Positions 21,204 through 31,321 of a DNA stretch of 64,000 nucleotides are shown piece by piece. Numbering within the stretch: position 1 is the first letter of the stretch; each line of letters begins with the position of its first letter. The notes under the pieces were generated by a model. That model saw only the letters and a list, made by a program, of their open reading frames with translations, did no database searches and was not told the origin of the DNA. A program made the position numbers and the translations under genes. The stretch is from positions 505,085 to 569,084 of the forward strand of contig BCJJ01000010.1 of the NCBI GenBank assembly GCA_039545355.1, written 5' to 3'. The stretch comes from Trichosporon coremiiforme. Lineage: Eukaryota > Basidiomycota > Tremellomycetes > Trichosporonales > Trichosporonaceae.

Positions 21204-22608
21204 AGCCTACCTGCGTTGAAGAGAAGACCAGTTCCTATCACTGCATCCTGTTAACTATCACCATTTCAGCACTTGATACCCCCTCAGTCCCGCTTCATCA
21301 TTCATCGCATTTGAATCGTCCGCAAGTCTGTATTCACGACTCCGCAAGATTAGTTGTATGCACGCACCTACCTCATGATCGCGCCATAGCACGCTCTCGC
21401 GATGCATACCTCGCATGGCACAATCTGTTGACCCACGCACAACGCATCTCTCGCGTATCTCAGTCTGCTCATACACACACGTGACCCACGTCTGCACATG
21501 CGCGGTGCATATCTCGAGTGTCACAGCCTGCTCGATACGGAGAGGAGGGAAAGGAGTAGTGGTGACTAACTGACAGGCAGGGGTTGATAGGCTGGGCCGG
21601 CCGGTGGCCGGGTGACGGCCTGACGGCCCTCTGCGACGAGCGAGCCGAGCGTAGCGACCGGAGCTCCACCCTTACTGTGCAGTGGAAGCTCACGCAGATC
21701 TCATGACTCATGTCGGCTCGTGTGAGGCAGAGGATCACTCGGGCACGTGCACACGTGCTTCTCATTCGTGGATCTGTGCTTGGCTGATGCAGCGTACGTC
21801 GTTGGCGACCGACGTACGTTAGGGTCTGCCCCTCACGCACCGGCCGCACCCTGGGAGCGTGTTCAGGTGGAGGTATTAGGGGTCCTCAAATTTTGCTGCT
21901 CTGCATGGGGCCGTATCGCTCATGCAAGGGCGCATGTTTCTGCACGCCGTTACAGCCGTAACGCACCTCTATGCATATCTTGCTTGTGGTGTACAGCTGA
22001 CTAAGGCAGTGTGATGGCGGATAAGGAATGCCATGCCTGATGCGATAGTGAAAATCTGATAACGGATAAACAGAGCGGCACAACGGAGGACGCCGCTCAC
22101 GTGCCCGGGCATGCCACAGACTTTTGGCTGGTACCAGGCGGCCGAGGGAGATAACAGTTACTCTGACTGGGTGCGTACGTCCGGTTCTTCGGGGCCTCGG
22201 AGCTAGTGGCCCTGGCGACCCTACTGTCATTTTTGCTGCAGCAACCGCGAGTCACCGTAGGCGCCCCGTAGCCACCACAGAAGGCACCGTAGACACACCG
22301 TGTGCTCCGTGAACGACCGAAATTCCTATCTCGCGTGTGCGTGTGGCTAGAAGCTGAACTCGGTGGGCTATCTCTTTTCTCATCATTACTCACTCCCTCT
22401 GAGCTATCGCTCCACCTCGGCTCGCGGTCCGGCATCGCAGCTTCGACCAACTCACGACTATCGTTGGATCCTCCCGACGTCATTTCACTCGTTCAAAAAG
22501 CGACAGCTCGCCCACTTTCGCTGGCTTCTCACCCCCGACAAATCCTCAAATCCTCACTCCAACCCTCTTCATTCTCTTCTCCGTTCGCCCTCCCATAATC
22601 CTATCGTG
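21204..22608. other. Gap: kinase 3' region and permease promoter
   Basis: 1.4 kb without a supported gene. The first 300 bp after the kinase stop are probably 3' UTR. The last 250 bp before 22609 are pyrimidine-rich, typical of leaders in this genome. GATA-type motifs (GAGATAAC near 22148, TGATAACGGATAAAC near 22058) are present, which would fit nitrogen control of a nucleobase permease. That link is inference only. Confidence 0.45.
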
Positions 22609-24281
22609 ATGAGCACGACGACACCGATAGACCTCGAGAAGGGTCTGACCCCGGACGCTGAGGTCGAGATCGACTCCCGCCCGACCTCGATCGGGCTCAA
22701 GGACGACGACATCCCCGTCAAGCTGTCCGCGCTCGACAAGTTCCAGTACTACAACCACAAGCTTGAGGCCATGATCGGCATTGAGGCGCGTGGTATCGAG
22801 CGTGTCCCCGACGACGAGCGCCACGACACCCGCCTCTGGGGCAACCTCACCCTCTGGCTCAGTGCCAACTGCGTCCTCCCCACCTTCGGAACTGGTATCC
22901 TCGGGCCCTTGACCTTTGGCATGGGCCTCGGAGACTCAATGTAAGCATCTAGTGTTGTCTGAGTAGCGATAGCTTGGCCTTCCATCGCCCACCAGCGAGA
23001 GCCAACTAACGCCTCAGGCTCACGATCTTTTTCTTCGTTATTTTCGCGTCGACGCTCCCGGCGCTGTGCTCAACGTTCGGCCCCAAGCTCGGCCTGCGTC
23101 AGATGACGTCCGCGCGCTATGCGTGGGGCTACTGGGGCGCCAAGTTCGTCGCCGTTCTCAACTGCATCGCCTGTGTCGGCTGGAGTATTGCGAACACAAT
23201 CGTCGGCGCGCAGACGCTGTGCGCCGTCGGAGAGTGGACCTTTTCGGCCGCCGTTGGCACCGTCATCATCGGAATGGGTACGCTCGCTCTCGGCCTGTGT
23301 GGATACAAGGTGATCCACCACTTTGAGCAGGTCGCGTGGATTCCTACGGCGGCTACGTTCTTCGTCGTCGTCGGCGTTGCGGCCAAGCACCTCGTGAACA
23401 GCCCTATGCCGATTGGACAGGCCGAGGCGGCCAGTGTGCTGTCCTTCGGTGGTGTCGTCTTCGGCTTCTGCATCGGCTGGGTCTCCCTCGCCTCCGACTA
23501 CAACGTGTACATGCCCTCGCGCGCGCCCGCCTGGAAGGTCTTCATGTGGACCTACATCGGCGTCGCTGTCCCGTGCGTGCTTGTCATGTGGCTCGGTGCC
23601 GCCATCGCTGCCGCCACGGCCGCCGGTGAGTTCGCCCCCGTTGGTTCGGCGATCGCAAACTGGTGGAGCATGTACCAGCAGCACGAGGTCGGTGGAATGC
23701 TGCACGCCGTCATGGTGCCTCCCATGGGCGGCGGCGGCAAGTTCTTCATGGTGCTGCTCGTGCTCTCAGTCGTCGCGAACAACATCGTCAACGTATACAG
23801 CATGGGCATGTCGATCAGTGTCATCACGCACTACCTCGCCCTCATCCCGCGTATCGTGTGGCCGTGCGTCATCACCGCCATCTACATTCCCGTCGCCATT
23901 ATTGGCGCCGACCACTTCGGCGAGACGCTGCACTCCTTCCTCTCCGTGCTTGGCTACTGGCTCGCGATTTTCGTCACGGTACTCCTCGAGGAGCACTTCA
24001 TCTTCCGCCAGGCCGACTGGGGCCGTTACGACCCCGCGCTCACCTGGAACAACCGCAAGCTGCTCCCGATCGGCTGGGGCGCGCTCGGCGCGTTCTGCTT
24101 CGGCGTCATCGGAGCCGCCATGGGCATGGCGCAGAGCTTCTACGTGTCTCCAATCGGAAAACTTGTCGGCGGAGACGCTAATCCCCACGGTGGAGATATC
24201 GGGTTCGAGCTCGCGAGCAGCTTCACGGCCGTCACGTACCTGTTCTTCAGGTGGTTGGAGATCAGGCTCACGGGAAGGTAG
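22609..24281 (+). CDS. NCS1-family purine/cytosine permease (Fcy2-like)
   Basis: Two exons (22609-22940, 23018-24281) encode 531 residues. The protein has a soluble N-terminus of about 85 residues (MSTTTPIDLEKGL) and then about twelve hydrophobic segments. Family signatures include LWLSANCVLPTFGTGILGP in the first membrane segment, QMTSARYAWGYWGAKFV, and GWVSLASDYNVYMP, which corresponds to the conserved A-D-Y-x-V-Y-M-P of Fcy2-type transporters. These are proton-coupled symporters importing cytosine, adenine, guanine, hypoxanthine and 5-fluorocytosine. The start is the first ATG after a pyrimidine-rich leader, giving a normal length. The single intron splits the Met codon before LTIFFF. FCY1, the enzyme acting on imported cytosine, is 15 kb upstream on the same strand. 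Exact substrate range cannot be read from sequence. Confidence 0.93.
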
Positions 24282-25790
24282 TCACTGTATACTAGCAGCA
24301 TCGCATCGCATGTACATTATGGCATCTCAGACTTGCATGGTAGTATCAGGAAGCATGAATTGTGGGTTGCATACATACCACCGTCCGTTCTTGATCACGG
24401 TCGGAGGTCGCCGCTCGCGTATTCAAACTTCCCCACGGTTGACCATTGAACCTAGACTATCCACCCGTCCACCTAGTGCAGTTCACTGCGTTTAGCAGGA
24501 GGCGGTGCGCGGCGATCGCCTCCGACTACCTGCAGCGAAGTGTGCTCTTGGCTGAGAGATATACCCCAGTAGCGTATGCACTAGAATGGAGTTTTTCATT
24601 GCCATCAACTCGCAAGGTCGCCGTAGAGCGCTGCAACCACGCAGGCGCCGCTCACTGCGTTCTCCCACGCTAGCCCACTCATGCCTCCAGGGCGGCGTGC
24701 TCGAGTGCGCACATGTCCGTTACCAACCTTCCAACTGCAATTCCGAGGCACTATCATTGCTTCGCGTCAACATCACCAGACCTTCCTGTGCGCTTACTTC
24801 ATAAGCAGGTGACTAGCCCCGCCAAGGGGCGCGCTTACATGCAGCTTATCCGAACAAGAGTGCGAATCGTCTAAGCGCCCTCCCGGCTCTCAGATAACGA
24901 AGGCAAAGAACCTATATCGAGCACCATTCGGCATGGGAAAGGGTGGGCTCAGCGGGCCCCACGTCCCTCAATACGACGCCATTCATTGGAGTGCAGGCGG
25001 TGCAGCCGCGGGATCAGGTGACCCGAGCGTTAATGAACCTGCGCTCGTAGATAACTCAGCCGGGGTAGTTCGGTCCGAACGCCGCGTGCCGTACAGCTCC
25101 ATAAGGAACGCACACCGCAGAACAAGGGACTGACGGACCGTAAACCCGCACATCCTTCAGGTACATCCCGCTCCTCAAGCATACGCTGCATTGACAGTGG
25201 GCAGTGTTCCGTGCATGGAGGGTGGGCATGCTGATACAGGTGATCGGGTGGGGTCACATGCGTGAGGGCATTCATGATCCTTTATACTCACAGAATGCAG
25301 GGTCCGAAAGCGCCGAAGTGCCCGAGTGGTGCATGCGGTACGGCGCGCGAACTCGCGGTGCTCCTATCTCAAGTGCCTGCAATTAAGGGCAAGTTGCCGA
25401 GAGTGGCCACCTTAGTGTTTACGCTCGCCCGCTGGACCACCGCTACCGTGCTCCCGAGCGATACGCAACCTCGCTGGCGTGCACGCCGCATGCGGCCGAA
25501 GCCGGTAATGGAGATCTACCTCGGTGCGGGACGTTCGCCGCGTTGGCATAACTTGGGTTCACGGCGCCGTGTTACCCCGCATCCAGAAACGATCCCCAGC
25601 TCGTTAGCGCATGAGAGCGCGTTTGGTCGCGCGACGGGAACGGACGGGCGAGTTTACTTGCGCTCCGGCTATCTGCGGGTGGGGCTAACTCATCCCGTGC
25701 TGTTATAATGTGGGAGTCCTATCGCGCGTGTCCCCTGTTCCCCACCTGAACGGTACTTCACTGCAACTTACTGTTCTGCCACCCGCTGCC
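24282..25790. other. Gap: permease 3' region and OPT transporter promoter
   Basis: 1.5 kb without a supported gene. It contains a 148-codon plus-strand ORF (25262-25708) with no motif and chance-like composition. A TATAA at 25704-25708 lies 83 bp before the OPT ATG and could be its core promoter element. Confidence 0.45.
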
Positions 25791-28723
25791 ATGGTGGAGA
25801 AGCTCGGCTACAATGGCGAGAAGGGCGTCGGTGTAGGAGAGAAAGATGTGGTTCCCGCCGAGGTCGACGTTGTGAGTCGACGGGTCTCGTTCCCAAGCTG
25901 ACCGCAGTTGCCAGTTGGCTCGCATGACGTCGATGACATCGACATGGAGAAGGAGAAGCTTGGCGTGTACACGGATGACTTGCTGTCGAGCGGTCACATT
26001 CAGCTTACCCGCGACGAGCTGCTGAACCTTGAGTCGCATTTGCCCGAGATGCCGCCCGACAAGGCGGTCGAGGTTCTGTCGGAAATTTACAGGATCCACG
26101 CCCACGACCCGCGCTACAGTGCAGAGACGCTGCACCGGATCCAGCAGTTCACGACCGAGTACGACAAGATCATGAACAACCCAGGGGAGTACGACCAGCT
26201 GATCTACGAGATGCGCATTTTCGCGCTTCTCTGTACGATCTCCTCGCCTTACCCCGAAGTCCGTGCTGTCGCGACCGCAACGGACAACCCCGAGGAGGCT
26301 TCGCTCACGATTCGTGTCTGGGTCGTCGGCACGATCCTGTCCGCCATCGGCTGCGTCATCAACGCCATCTTCGCGCTCAGATACCCCACTATTTCGATCA
26401 GTTCCAACGTCATCCAGCTCGTCGCATACCCGATTTGCGTCGCCTGGGGTAAGTGGATGCCCCACTGGCACCTCTTCGGTTATCCTCTGAACCCCGGCCG
26501 CTTCACCCGCAAGGAGCATCTGCTCATTACCATGCTCTCCGCGCTCGGAATGGCGTGGCCCCCGACCCAACACCTCATCTTCGTCCAAGCTATGCCTCAC
26601 TGGTTCAACCAGAGCTTCGCAAGAGCAACCGGGTACCAATTTTTGGGAGCTTTGGGTACGAATATGATGGGCTACGGCTTTGCTGGATTGACGAGACGCT
26701 TCCTGGTGTACCCGTCGTACTGTGTGTGGCCGACGAGTTTGGCGACAATCGCTTTGAACAATGCTCTTCACGACTTTGGCTCTCGCAGCACCCCGGTTCT
26801 CGGTCCGGGCCGTACCACGTGGCGTGCATCCATGTTCAAGTGCTTCTGGGTCGTCTTCGGCATCTACTTTGTGTGGTACTTCTTCCCCAGCTACATTTTC
26901 CCGAATTTGCAGCTGTTTGACTGGATTGCGTGGATCAAGCCCACCAACGGCAACCTTGTGGCACTCACCTCGGTAAACTTCGGAGCCGGCTTGGGACTCA
27001 ACCCCTTCATGACCTTTGACTGGGGTACGCTCAGTAACTCGGGAGGTATGACGCCGATGTTCGTCCCCATTAACTTCCTCGCTGGACTGTCCATTGCGAT
27101 GCTCGTCGGCATCATCTTCTACTACACGAACGCCTATAACACCTCGTACCTGCCCATCAACTCGCCCAAGACCTTCGACAACAAGGGCGACTCCTTTACG
27201 GTCACAAACATTGTCGACAAGTGGGGCGTGCTCATCCAGGACAAGTATCAGCAGTACTCTGAGCCCTGGATGAGTGCGACACGCTGTGTCTCCTTCATCG
27301 GCATGTTCATGTACACGTCCGCCACGGTGGCGCACACGATGCTCTACAACAGGCACGAAATGAACATTGGCTTCCGCAGCGCCTGGCAAGACTTCAAGCG
27401 CACGTGCAGGAACATCAAGGGCTTTGTCCTGCGCCGCCCCGTCGACCAGGACGCGCTCGAGCAGGAGAAGATGGCCTTCGGCGACGACATCCACTATAAA
27501 CTCATGCAGGCGTACCCCGAGGTGCCCGAGTCATGGTACATGGCGGTCCTGATCATATCCATGGTCTTCCTCATGGTATGCTTGGGCGTCTATACCGAGG
27601 TTACCCCAGCCGTCGTCCTCTTCGCCATCCCCATGACGATCATCTTCACCATCCCCATCGGTATCGTCACCGCTGTGTCTGGCCTAGAGCCCTCCCTCAA
27701 CACGATCAGTATGCTCATCGGATCGGGCATTGCAGGAGGCGACACGCTGCTCGTGCAGTACTTCAGAATGTGAGTGGCATAGGCGGCAGACACTTGTTGT
27801 GTGCGGTCACGTGGTGTGGCGGTTGATGGCGTTTGGCTCAATTTCTTGCCAACATCTTCCTCCTCTCCATGGCCTCTTCTACTCAAACGCTGACATCTCA
27901 GGTGCGGTTCAGAGCCTGCGTACCACGCTATCAATTACGGTTCGTCGGCTTCGGCCTTCTGAAAGCTAACTCGGAACAGCGAACGACCTCAAACTGAGCC
28001 ACTACGTGAAGATCCCACCCCGTCACATGTTCTACGTCCAGATGTGGGCTGGGTGAGTCTCCCCCGAATACGAGCCGGTGTCTGACACCTCTCAGCTTCC
28101 TCGCCACCATCATGACAGTCTCGCAGTGGAACTGGCTCATGAACATTCCCGACGTGTGCACGGAGAAGGCGCCGTTCCGTCTAATCTGCCCCGCCGGACA
28201 GAGCGACTACTCCAACTTCATCTTCTGGGGCACGATCGGCGCCCCCCGTCTCTTCGGCAGCGGGAAGCGGTACACTGCGCTCCTCGTCGGCTTCCCGCTC
28301 GGCATCGCGATCCCCGTCATCTTCTTCCTGCTGAAGAAGCGCTGGCCGCGCTCCTCGTTTCTGCAGTCGACGCACCCGCTGCTCTTCGTGCTCTCGTTCG
28401 GATGGGTCTCCGCCGCAAGCTGGGGCAACTACGTCCCCGGCCTGTTCATCAACTACTTTTCCTGGAACTACCTCAAGCGCAAGTACCTCGAGTTCTGGAA
28501 CCGGTACAACTACGTCACGCTCGCTGCGCTCTCGGCCGCCATCTCCGTCAACGCCCTCATTGTCTTCTTCGCGCTCGTGTTCCCCGGCGTCAATTTCCCC
28601 TCCTGGTGGGGCAACCCTGCCGATGGACAGCCTGGGTGCATCGGCGCATGGACCGACTCGTGCCGCCTCAAGCAGATCCCTGCCAAGGGCTACTTCGGCG
28701 CGGACCCTGGCCACTTCACTTAA
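25791..28723 (+). CDS. OPT-family oligopeptide transporter
   Basis: Five exons (25791-25871, 25908-27769, 27902-27939, 27980-28052, 28096-28723) give 893 residues. It has a cytosolic N-terminus of about 130 residues, then the OPT signature SPYPEVRAV and about 14-16 hydrophobic segments. Further family features are NVIQLVAYPICVAWGKW, GLNPFMTFDW, DLKLSHYVKIPPRHMFYVQ and the conserved tail FWNRYNYV. OPT proteins are proton-coupled importers of tetra- and pentapeptides, glutathione or metal chelates. The first intron is 36 nt and exon 3 is a 38-nt micro-exon encoding CGSEPAYHAINY, so simple ORF calling truncates the protein at residue 648. One donor is GTTCGT. A Cys3-like bZIP gene lies 1.6 kb downstream on the opposite strand. 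Substrate cannot be decided from sequence. Confidence 0.93.
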
Positions 28724-30361
28724 TATCGGCTTCAGTGCCATACCTGGCCTCGTCAACGTGCCGTTCAAGTTGTGTTTCTCTAGTTGCTTCAAGTTCAAGT
28801 CAATGTATGATAGGAGGATGGGGGGGTCAATGCATGGAATACGAAAGCATAGTGCCGCATGTCGCGAGTACATGCATACTGGAAAGGCGTTAAATTGCTG
28901 GTGGACAGCACTGCCTATTGAGCAGGGCACGCGTGGGGAACCTTGAATCTAACAAAGCCCTCCTCCGACCTCGACTTCGCGAACAGTGCGAAAGGCTGGA
29001 CTTCGCCCCCGCCACGCACACTGTGGGCACAAGTGCTCTAGACAGCCGCGGAGAATCCCCAACGCCCAACTGCCAATGTCCTCGCACTGCTCCCAGTCGT
29101 CACCTTGAGCTCTCAATTCCAATCGTGGGAGACCATGAAACTCGCGACGGCTTTCTCCGACTGCCAAGTCGCAACTTATCAGTTGCTTCGAGCTGTCATC
29201 CTATTATGCATGATAGGGGCTCGGAGAGAGGAGAAATGGTCATGCAGAGGGTAAAACCACGGCTTTCGGACCTCCACTTCGTGAATTTGACAGGCGGCAG
29301 AATGACTCCCTTCCGCTTCACCGGTCGTCCGCACCGGTGACGAAGAAGCATCTAGGGCCAGGTGATCCAGGTGGTGCGCAGTTCGTAGTAAGTGTTGCTT
29401 ACACGCGCGACTTTGCTCGCTACTCGACCTGCAATCCTTCACTCTCAAGGTGGCTAATTCAGGCGTTTGTTATCCTTTCCTTGGTCGTCAGACTACTGTA
29501 CAGGCTATCAGCACTCACGGCATTGTCCTTCCTCAGCTTCTCCTGTGGCCCTGACTGCTGTAAAGGAAGTTGTCCGAGTCTCCGCAACTCACTGGCATGG
29601 CCGGGAGTCGCACATGCACCGGATCGAAATGCCACAACATCCCTCCAAGTTATTTTTCTTGTGAGCAGACGTTAGTGAGATGTATCAGCTATCACCGCGT
29701 GCAATATCAATCAATCTGCAATTGACAGACACATCCCGACGACAAATCCTCTGCGTTAGGCAGAACCACTCCCGCGCCACCAGCGGACCGGAACAGCTGC
29801 GCGCTGCCCCGGTGCCAACTTCACCGTTATCAACCGTACCCCTTCACCACGTCATGACCAAAAGATAGTGTTCTCAGCATTCAGCACAGTGCTGTCAGGA
29901 CGCTAGCGCTGCACATTGCACACTGCCGCAAGAAAATGCCCGGAGCGGAAGCGGAACTCACCCCGTCGACGAGTGCCACTCACAGCTACACTCCACAACA
30001 ATAAGGTGCACGCCAGGCCTCACGCCAAACTCCACGCCAAACTCAAAGTCACGCGCGCTTTTCAGCCCTCTTCACACTGGGATTAGCTTTGTCACGCGGG
30101 CGCTCGCTTACCTCGTGCTCCACTGCAGGCGTATAATGGGCAAGTCGAGTGGCAAACGCTGTCTGTGAGATCAGCAGAGGTGCGGAACGTCAGTCATATT
30201 AGTGACTATGTCAGTGGAGGCCATTCATGTTCCGATATGCAGAAGAAAGAAGGGGGATACTCAGACAGAGATGACAGGCGAGAAAATAGGATTTGCGGAT
30301 CGGATTGTCGAGAGTAATATTCTATGTTCGCATACGTCAAAAATCATTACAACTGACCCTC
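28724..30361. other. Gap between the OPT transporter and the bZIP gene
   Basis: 1.6 kb between two convergent stop codons, wider than needed for two 3' UTRs. ORFs up to 140 codons occur without motifs. A local near-repeat (TCACGCCAAAC, TCCACGCCAAAC) sits at 30020-30043. I see no gene. Confidence 0.45.
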
Positions 30362-31321
30362 CTATTGCTGCAGACGGTACTTCATGCCGACCATGTCGCG
30401 GAGGAGGCCGTTTTCCTTCCTGAGGTCGCCGACCTCGACTTCGAGCGCGGCGGCTTGGCCCTCTAGCGACTTGATTGCACGCTCGGTCGCTTCGAGCTGG
30501 AGCTTCTTCTTGGCGCGGAAGCGGGCCGCTGGGCGTTAGCACTGAGTGGCATCGGAGGATGGAGCGGGGGTGTCATCAACCTCAGGTAGGATAGGTGCAT
30601 TGCAATGTGAAGGCATACGCAGAGGCGAGTGTAGGCGTGATGCGCAATCGCACACAAGACAGGATAACGGGTGATGAAACTCTCAAGTTCACTTACAAGC
30701 AAGGGTATTCCGGACACGCTTGTCCTCGACGTCCTCCTCCTCAGCTGGGGGGGTATTGACAGTAGACCCGCGACGGGAGTTACCAGGCGGAGCGGGGGCG
30801 ATGGGCGTCAGCGCCGGCGTCAGTCCGGGCGGGGTGTTGCTCCCGCTTCCCGTGCTCGCCGTGTGCGAGGACGGGGCACTTCTAGTCCGGGTCCTTGCTG
30901 CGGCGCGAGCCGTCGCTGGTGTGGCCGGGGGAGGCGGGGGCGGGGCTGGGTTGCTGGCTGTCGTGGCGGGAGCCGCGGCGGTGGACGAGGTCGTAGATCC
31001 AGGGGCCGTGGGCCACTCGCCATGTTGCTGCTGATGGGGGTGGGGGTGAGGATGGGCGCCGTTATGAGTCGACTGGGGCCAATAGAAACCTAGATCGATG
31101 TCCGACGCGGTCCCGATGCCGCGGGGCGGATCGTGGGCTATGCTGAAACTTGACGATGTGCTGTGGGTATGTCGCACGCCGGCGGCGGGGGGCCACTCGG
31201 TGCCGTGCTCGGAGGAGGGGGAGGTGAGGGGTTGTTGCTGCTGGGAGTGCTGTTGGTCAGAGGGCGCGGATCCACCCAAGGCGGCGAAGATGTTCGCCCA
31301 GTCGACGTCGTTCATCGCCAT
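30362..31321 (-). CDS. bZIP transcription factor, Cys3/MetR-like basic region
   Basis: Two exons (31321-30697, 30528-30362) encode 263 residues. The intron (168 nt, GTAAGT donor, CTAAC branch) interrupts the basic region exactly inside the DNA-contact motif. Splicing restores RNTLASARFRAKKK, which matches the Cys3/MetR pattern R-N-T-x-x-S-A-R-F-R-x-K-K-K. It is followed by a leucine zipper (LEATERAIKSLEGQ, LEVEVGDLRKENGLL) that runs to the C-terminus. The N-terminal 190 residues are disordered, with His/Gln, Pro and Ala/Thr-rich stretches typical of an activation domain. An opening acidic/aromatic segment (MAMNDVDWANIFAAL) could contact co-regulators. Relatives control sulfur assimilation and amino-acid or glutathione uptake. 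Function by analogy only. The transporter gene next door is a plausible target. Confidence 0.88.

Noticed and set aside
23070..23705. 211-codon minus-strand frame over the NCS1 permease
   Set aside because: Shadow of the permease exon created by high GC at third codon positions. No motif and no splice context of its own.
25311..25385. Sequence resembling the start of a Ser/Leu tRNA (GTGCCCGAGTGG)
   Set aside because: No matching acceptor stem, no anticodon arm and no B-box (GGTTCGA) downstream.
25758..27494. 578-codon open frame on the minus strand, antisense to the OPT transporter
   Set aside because: It mirrors the codon-biased coding strand of a clearly identified transporter. Its composition (His, Arg, Asp, Val, Gly) is that of a shadow frame, and it crosses the OPT intron 1 splice sites.
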